Source of the DNA: an uncultured Collinsella sp.
GTDB taxonomy: Bacteria > Actinomycetota > Coriobacteriia > Coriobacteriales > Coriobacteriaceae
Length of the DNA stretch: 9,966 nt
Reading direction: 5' to 3'
Assembly (NCBI GenBank): GCA_900549185.1
Contig: URNM01000073.1
Location: forward strand, 1-9,966
Shown here: piece after piece, positions 6,069 to 9,966 of the stretch
Layout: every line of letters begins with the position of its first letter
Numbering within the stretch: the first letter of the stretch is position 1
The notes under the pieces: generated by a model
Seen by the model: the letters and a program-made list of their open reading frames with translations, nothing else
What the model was told of the DNA's origin: nothing
Databases searched by the model: none
Translations under genes and position numbers: made by a program

Positions 6069-7400
6069 ATGAAGTACTTTGGCACCGACGGCTTTCGCGG
6101 TGAGGCCAACGTTGGGCTGACGGTAGAGCACGCTTATAAGATTGGCCGTTTTGTGGGCTGGTATTACGGCGCCAACCGCAGTGCTAAGGCGCGCGTTATC
6201 GTGGGCAAGGACACACGTCGCTCGAGTTATATGTTCGAGGCGGCGCTGGTGAGTGGCCTGGTCGCGAGCGGCGCGGACGCCTATATGCTGCACGTGATCC
6301 CCACTCCGGGCGTGGCGCATCAGACCGTGGAGGGCTGCTTCGATTGCGGCATCATGATCAGTGCGAGCCACAACCCGTTTTGCGATAACGGCATTAAGCT
6401 CGTCAACAGCGACGGCTTTAAGATGGACGAGGACGTGCTGGAGCTCATCGAGGACTATATCGATGGCAAGAGCGAGGTGCCGCTGGCCACGGGCAATCAC
6501 ATCGGCGCCACAGTGGACTACATGCAGGGCCGCAACCGCTACATTGCTTCGCTCATCGCCAGCGCGAACTTTTCGCTGCAGGGCGTCAAGATCGGCATCG
6601 ACTGCGCCAACGGCTCGGCTTCCTCGGTGGCCAAGCCGGTGTTTGACGCGCTCGGTGCCGACGTGCGCGTGATCAATGCCGCGCCCGATGGCTTTAATAT
6701 CAACGTCGACTGCGGCTCCACGCATATGGAGCGTCTGCAGCGCCATGTGGTGGAGCAGGGCCTGGACGTGGGCTTTGCCTACGACGGCGATGCCGACCGC
6801 TGCCTGGCCGTGGACGAGCGCGGGCGCGTGGTCGACGGCGACCAGATCCTGTACGTGTGCGGCGTGTATCTGAACAAGCACGGGCGCCTCTCGGGCGGTA
6901 CCGTGGTGCCGACGATTGCCAGTAACTTTGGCCTTGTCAAGTCGCTGGAGCTTGCCGGCCTGAGCGCCGTGACCAGCGGCGTGGGCGACCGTCACGTGTA
7001 TGCCAAGATGCGCGAGGGCGGCTACAGCCTGGGCGGCGAGCAGACGGGCCATACGATCTTTGGCGATATCGAGCGCACGGGCGACGGCATTATGACTTCG
7101 CTGCGCGTGATGGAAGTGATTCGTGCCGAGCGCGAGACGCTCTCGCAGCTCACGGCTCCGTGCAAGCTGCTGCCGCAGGCGCAGGTGGCCGTGCACGTGG
7201 CGGACAAGGACGCCGCGCTCGAGAACATGGGCGTGCAGAACGCCATCGCCGAGGCCGAGGCTGCGCTGGCAGGCGAGGGTCGCGTGCTCGTGCGCAAGAG
7301 CGGAACCGAGTCGGTTATCCGCGTGCTGGCCGAGGCGCCCGACCAAGCATCCGCCGATGCCGCCATGAAGCGCATCGCCAACGCGCTCGAGGCTTTATAG
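6069..7400 (+). CDS. glmM: Phosphoglucosamine mutase
   Basis: This cytosolic enzyme interconverts glucosamine-6-phosphate and glucosamine-1-phosphate, the step before GlmU makes UDP-N-acetylglucosamine for peptidoglycan and other envelope polymers. At 443 residues it has the normal GlmM length and all alpha-D-phosphohexomutase landmarks in order. These are FGTDGFRG (4-11), the phosphoserine loop ISASHNP with S100, the metal loop YDGDADR with D239, D241 and D243, the sugar-binding loop GGEQTGH (322-328), and the phosphate-binding loop RKSGTES (409-415). The GTDGFRG start and GGEQTGH favour GlmM over phosphomannomutase/phosphoglucomutase. Small departures from the commonest forms are S415 where most GlmM have Pro and T326 where most have Ser; both are mild. 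The start is supported by AAGGAG at 6058-6063, five bases before the ATG. A terminator-like hairpin sits immediately upstream and a 13-base-pair hairpin overlaps the stop codon. Activation would need phosphorylation of S100, as in the family. Confidence 0.95.
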   Translation: MKYFGTDGFRGEANVGLTVEHAYKIGRFVGWYYGANRSAKARVIVGKDTRRSSYMFEAALVSGLVASGADAYMLHVIPTPGVAHQTVEGCFDCGIMISASHNPFCDNGIKLVNSDGFKMDEDVLELIEDYIDGKSEVPLATGNHIGATVDYMQGRNRYIASLIASANFSLQGVKIGIDCANGSASSVAKPVFDALGADVRVINAAPDGFNINVDCGSTHMERLQRHVVEQGLDVGFAYDGDADRCLAVDERGRVVDGDQILYVCGVYLNKHGRLSGGTVVPTIASNFGLVKSLELAGLSAVTSGVGDRHVYAKMREGGYSLGGEQTGHTIFGDIERTGDGIMTSLRVMEVIRAERETLSQLTAPCKLLPQAQVAVHVADKDAALENMGVQNAIAEAEAALAGEGRVLVRKSGTESVIRVLAEAPDQASADAAMKRIANALEAL

Positions 7401-7428
7401 CTACGCGGTTTTACCAAACCGCGTAGCT
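7399..7428 (+). terminator. Perfect hairpin on the glmM stop codon
   Basis: Arms 7399-7411 and 7416-7428 pair over 13 bases without mismatch around a TACC loop. The first arm takes in the last two bases of the TAG stop. No T-run follows, so it is not a standard Rho-independent terminator; it may protect the mRNA 3' end or slow ribosome or polymerase passage. Confidence 0.5.
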
Positions 7429-7440
7429 GCTCGACGCTGC

Positions 7441-7539
7441 AAACGGCCCCAAGCGGCAATCTGACGTTCAATTTCAAGGGCGCGACCAGAAGGTCAGCGC
7501 CCTTTCATTTCACGTCACCTTGCTCGCTTGGGGCCGTTT
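7441..7539. repeat. Nested 99-base palindrome between convergent genes
   Basis: Outer arms 7441-7455 and 7525-7539 match over 15 bases (AAACGGCCCCAAGCG and its reverse complement). Inside lie a second pair, TGACGT/ACGTCA (7462-7467 and 7512-7517), and an inner hairpin at 7476-7504. The outer right arm runs into TTTT at 7537-7540. All three levels are concentric, so the RNA from either strand can fold into one long rod. It lies between the stops of glmM and the M32 gene and probably works as a two-way terminator. Confidence 0.8.
7476..7510 (+). terminator. Inner intrinsic terminator downstream of glmM
   Basis: AAGGGCGC pairs with GCGCCCTT and GACC with GGTC, with one bulged A (7496) and an AGAA loop, followed by TTTCATTT up to 7510. 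This is the best plus-strand terminator after glmM. It sits at the core of the larger palindrome. Confidence 0.65.
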
Positions 7540-7605
7540 TCGCTGACGTTGCCAAGACATTAGCGTCAACATGGTTGGCGTTGGCGATGGCGTGCTGGTC
7601 AATCC

Positions 7606-9189
7606 TTACAGCTCGTAGAGCGCGGTGAACTTGTCCTGCAGGTAGCTGCAGTAGTAGCGGGCATCGAACGCCATGCCGCACGCGCCCTTGATGAGCTCCG
7701 GCGCGTCCTTGGCGCGGCCCCACTGCCAAATGTGCTCACCCAGCCAGGCGCGGACGGGTGTCAGGTCGCCGCTCGCACAGGCGCCGTTGAGGTCGACACC
7801 GTCGCGGCACATGGCCGGCACAAACATGGCGTCGTAGGCGCTGCCCAGCGCATAGGTGGGGAAGTAGCCAAACGAGCCGCCGCTCCAGTGCGTATCCTGT
7901 AGGCAGCCGTGCGTGTCGTCGGGAACGGGAATGCCCAGGTACTCATCCATGAAGCGGTTCCAAAGCGCGGGGATATCCTTGGCTGTGGCCTCGCCGGCAA
8001 ACAGCATGCGCTCGATCTCGTAGCGCACCATAACGTGCAGCGGATAGGTGAGCTCGTCGGCCTCGGTGCGGATCAGCGAAGGCTGCGCGATGTTCACGGC
8101 GTGGTAGAGCGTGTCCTCGTCGACGTCGCCGTAGACCTCGGGTGCGTGGCGGCGCAGCACCTCGAGCAGCGGTCCCATAAAGGCGCGGCTGCGACCCACG
8201 GTGTTCTCGAAAAAGCGGCTCTGGCTCTCGTGGATGCCCATGGAGGTGCCGCCCTCAAGACAGGTGCGCGCATAGGCGGGATTGACGCCCAGCTCGTACA
8301 TTGCGTGTCCCGCTTCGTGGATGATGCTGTAGACGTTGGAGATGCAATCGTCCTCGTAGATGTGTGTCGCGATGCGCGCATCACCCACGGCAAAGCCCTC
8401 GCTAAACGGGTGCTCGGTAAAGGCAAGCGTGGTGTCGTTCAGGTTCAGGCCGACGAGCTTCATAAGGTCGAAGCTCATGGCGCGCTGGGCGGCCTCGGGC
8501 ACGCGGGCGTGCAAAAAGTCGGCAGCGGGCTGCTGGCCGCGCTCGCCGATGGCGTGCACGAGCGGCACGACCGTCGCCTTGACCTCATCGCAAAACGCAT
8601 CGAAGCTCTTGGCGGAAAGGCCGCGCTCGTACTGGTCGAGCCAAACGTCGTATGGGTCGCGCTTGGGGTCCATGAGCTCGGCCTGATGCTTGAGCTGGCC
8701 CACAATCTTGTCCACATAGGGCTCAAAGCTCGCCCAGTCGTTGGCCGTCTTGGCCTTGTGCCACACGGCGTCGGCCTCGCAGGTGAGCCTGGTCCAGGCC
8801 TCGGCCTCCTCGGTAGGAATAACGCTTGCCTCGCGCTGGTCGCGGCCGAGCACGCGGATCTCGTCGAGCAGCTGCGGGTCGTCTACGTGTCCGCCTGCAA
8901 CCGTCTCGCGCGCTAACGAGCGTACGAGCTCAACGGACTTCTCGCTGGTCAGTAGCTTGTGATGCTCGCCGGCAAGCGTGCCCATGGCGTCGGCACGGGC
9001 GGCAGCACCGTTGGCAGGAGCAATCGTCGCTCCATCGAACTCGGCAATCTTGAGCAGGTACTCGCGAGTCCACAGCTTGCCCTCGAGTTTGCGGAACTTT
9101 TTGACGGCCTTGTCGACTTTAGCAGCCTTGACGCCCTTGGCAGCCTTTGCCACGGCGGCCTGGGCCTTCTTATCGAGTTTCTTTCCCAT
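7606..9189 (-). CDS. M32-family metallocarboxypeptidase
   Basis: A zinc carboxypeptidase of the Taq type, which removes C-terminal residues from peptides in the cytoplasm. The 527-residue product has the M32 landmarks in order: HPF (260-262), the zinc motif HEAGH (291-295: ligands H291 and H295, catalytic E292), GIHESQSRFFEN (318-329; E321 likely third ligand), DELTYPLHVMVRYEIE (378-393) and THWSGGSFGYFPTYALG (433-449). It has no signal peptide. The length is slightly above the usual 490-510 because of a Lys/Ala-rich, helix-forming N-terminal extension of about 35 residues. Near residue 49 the usual WDQxT-MP segment is replaced by AEFDGATIAPANG, an uncommon variant. The start is supported by AAGGAT at 9195-9200, five bases before the ATG. 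It is convergent with glmM and divergent from the T-box/pheS unit, so it is a single-gene transcript. Confidence 0.93.
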   Translation of the reverse strand: MGKKLDKKAQAAVAKAAKGVKAAKVDKAVKKFRKLEGKLWTREYLLKIAEFDGATIAPANGAAARADAMGTLAGEHHKLLTSEKSVELVRSLARETVAGGHVDDPQLLDEIRVLGRDQREASVIPTEEAEAWTRLTCEADAVWHKAKTANDWASFEPYVDKIVGQLKHQAELMDPKRDPYDVWLDQYERGLSAKSFDAFCDEVKATVVPLVHAIGERGQQPAADFLHARVPEAAQRAMSFDLMKLVGLNLNDTTLAFTEHPFSEGFAVGDARIATHIYEDDCISNVYSIIHEAGHAMYELGVNPAYARTCLEGGTSMGIHESQSRFFENTVGRSRAFMGPLLEVLRRHAPEVYGDVDEDTLYHAVNIAQPSLIRTEADELTYPLHVMVRYEIERMLFAGEATAKDIPALWNRFMDEYLGIPVPDDTHGCLQDTHWSGGSFGYFPTYALGSAYDAMFVPAMCRDGVDLNGACASGDLTPVRAWLGEHIWQWGRAKDAPELIKGACGMAFDARYYCSYLQDKFTALYEL

Positions 9190-9307
9190 ACCGTATCCTT
9201 AATCTCGCAGGCCGAGCGCCGCAGGCGGGTGCGCGGCCAATTTGCACAGCTACCTGCCTTGTACCCAGCGCGAACAAAACGGAACGCGGCGATGCGCTCG
9301 CGAAATG

Positions 9308-9316
9308 TGTTATCCT
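9308..9316 (+). promoter_or_regulatory. Candidate extended -10 promoter of the pheS leader
   Basis: TGT followed by TATCCT (9311-9316) is an extended -10 with no good -35. Transcription would begin near 9323, just before the first arm of the T-box Stem I at 9328, which is the expected position. Confidence 0.5.
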
Positions 9317-9323
9317 ATAGCCC

Positions 9324-9607
9324 AATGCGTTGACGGAGAGGGTTTTGCCCGCCGCGTCGCCGGCAAGAGAGGGAAGGTCATGGGCTGCAAGCCTTCCTGC
9401 GGTGGCAAGGGCCAAGCGTTCACTCCCGAGCAGCAACCTCAACGGGCGCGCGGCCAGCGGCGGCGAAGCCCCAGTAGGGAAGCCGTGAGCCTCGCGATAA
9501 GGGGCGCAGAGTGGGCGCGGCGGGCCAGACATCCGCCGGGTCAAACAAGGTGGTACCGCGGAATTCAACCGTCCTTGGGCAATGCACATGCCCGAGGACG
9601 GTTTTTT
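9324..9607 (+). promoter_or_regulatory. T-box riboswitch, phenylalanine-specific (UUC specifier)
   Basis: This leader senses uncharged tRNA-Phe and lets transcription continue into pheS only when the tRNA lacks an amino acid. Stem I closes with CGTTGA (9328-9333) and TCAACG (9439-9444). The distal part shows the AGAGA bulge at 9366-9370, a GGAAGG/CCTTCC stem and a loop containing GGCTGCAAG. On the 3' side TTC at 9419-9421, followed by ACTCCCGAG, is in the specifier position and matches tRNA-Phe. An AGTA S-turn-like motif at 9473-9476 marks Stem II. The conserved T-box sequence AAGGTGGTACCGCGG lies at 9547-9561. Its TGGT bulge (9551-9554) can pair with the ACCA end of tRNA-Phe. The terminator follows. 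The specifier and the downstream pheS agree with each other. Confidence 0.93.
9568..9607 (+). terminator. T-box regulated terminator
   Basis: Arms 9568-9580 and 9590-9602 form 13 base pairs with one G-U pair around a 9-base loop, followed by six T (9602-9607). The 5' arm begins seven bases after the T-box sequence, so the antiterminator (T-box plus the first arm) and the terminator are mutually exclusive. Confidence 0.92.
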
Positions 9608-9622
9608 GTTACCGAACCGGGC

Positions 9623-9674
9623 CGCGCATCCGCAGCATCGGGCGGCGTCAGCCGTCCCGGAGCGCGGATACGCG
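9623..9674 (+). other. Nested hairpin in the pheS leader after the T-box
   Basis: Outer arms 9623-9633 and 9664-9674 pair over 11 positions with one mismatch. They enclose a second stem, 9639-9646 with 9651-9659 (one bulged T, GTCA loop). The structure ends eight bases before the AAAGGGAAG ribosome site of pheS. It has no T-run, so it is not a second terminator. Its role is unknown; it may affect translation or mRNA stability. Confidence 0.5.
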
Positions 9675-9692
9675 AGAGACGAAAGGGAAGAC

Positions 9693-9966
9693 ATGAGTCT
9701 GATTGATGATCTGGTCAAACTCGAGGAAGAGGCCAAGGAGCTCGTCGCAGGCGCCGACGACGCCGCAAAGCTCGAGGCCGCGCGCGTTGAGCTGCTCGGC
9801 CGCAAGGGCCGCATCACTGGCCTGATGCGCATGATGGGCAAGCTCGCCCCCGAGGATCGTCCCATGATGGGCAAGCGCGCCAACGAGATGCGCCAGCTGA
9901 TCGAGGGCATGCTCGACGAGCGCACCACCGAGATGAAGGCCGCCGCCCTCAAGCACACACTCGAGC
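9693..9966 (+). CDS. pheS: Phenylalanyl-tRNA synthetase alpha subunit (5' part)
   Basis: PheS is the catalytic alpha subunit of the alpha2-beta2 enzyme that attaches phenylalanine to tRNA-Phe in the cytosol; pheT normally follows. Only the first 91 codons are in the window and the frame is open at its right edge. They cover the N-terminal coiled-coil arm that contacts tRNA, with the family block LLGRKGRITGLMRMMGKL at 34-51 and KRANEMRQLIEGML at 61-74. The catalytic domain lies beyond the window. The start at 9693 is supported by AAAGGGAAG just upstream. Expression is under the phenylalanine T-box, which by itself predicts a phenylalanine-related gene. Confidence 0.95.
   Translation, partial: MSLIDDLVKLEEEAKELVAGADDAAKLEAARVELLGRKGRITGLMRMMGKLAPEDRPMMGKRANEMRQLIEGMLDERTTEMKAAALKHTLE

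Noticed and set aside
5940..7346. Long open frame (468 codons) on the minus strand opposite glmM
   Set aside because: His/Ala/Arg-rich shadow of a highly conserved enzyme gene; no motif and no start signal.
7909..8916. 335-codon plus-strand frame opposite the M32 peptidase
   Set aside because: Shadow frame, low-complexity Val/Leu/Gly composition, no ribosome site; the minus strand encodes intact M32 motifs.
9242..9706. 154-codon plus-strand frame upstream of pheS
   Set aside because: It covers the T-box leader, whose RNA motifs explain the sequence; the translation is low-complexity Arg/Gly.
1..9966. CRISPR array, insertion sequence or toxin-antitoxin pair
   Set aside because: No regularly spaced direct repeats, no transposase motif and no small overlapping gene pair with such signatures were seen.

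Overview
The window reads as a GC-rich actinobacterial chromosome. The best guess is a gut Coriobacteriia member of the Collinsella type. This is inferred from the GC-rich codon use, a pheS gene under an actinobacterial-looking T-box leader, a DUF4012 surface protein and an M32 carboxypeptidase. No marker gene in the window fixes the genus.

Left part (1-2211) looks accessory. It holds an HNH endonuclease reading frame whose 5' end is missing or frameshifted, a small double-CxxC zinc-ribbon protein, and a convergent DUF5710 gene broken by a frameshift in a short GC repeat. These end next to a tRNA-Val(GAC) gene on the minus strand, which has its own promoter and a strong intrinsic terminator. 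Several ORFans beside the 3' end of a tRNA is the layout expected of an integration hotspot, but no integrase or att repeat is visible.

Middle part (2212-7400) reads left to right. First comes an EamA-family drug/metabolite transporter that stops abruptly at the end of its last membrane segment, with a plausible tail in another frame. Next is a 770-residue single-pass membrane protein with a DUF4012 extracytoplasmic domain and a long Gly/Ala/Asn-rich cytoplasmic head. Last is glmM, phosphoglucosamine mutase, which makes glucosamine-1-phosphate for UDP-GlcNAc and cell-wall synthesis. A perfect intrinsic terminator lies between the DUF4012 gene and glmM, only two bases before the glmM Shine-Dalgarno.

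Right part (7401-9966): glmM converges on an M32 metallocarboxypeptidase on the minus strand. The roughly 200 bases between them hold a hairpin on the glmM stop codon and a 99-base nested palindrome that probably terminates transcription from both sides. Divergent from the peptidase is a complete T-box riboswitch with a UUC (Phe) specifier, a TGGT bulge and a terminator. It controls pheS, whose first 91 codons are present; the gene runs off the window.

No CRISPR array, insertion sequence or obviously new multi-gene system is visible. The most useful leads are the frameshifted accessory genes, the unusual terminator-like structures around glmM, the extra hairpin between the T-box and pheS, and the uncharacterised DUF4012 and DUF5710 proteins.
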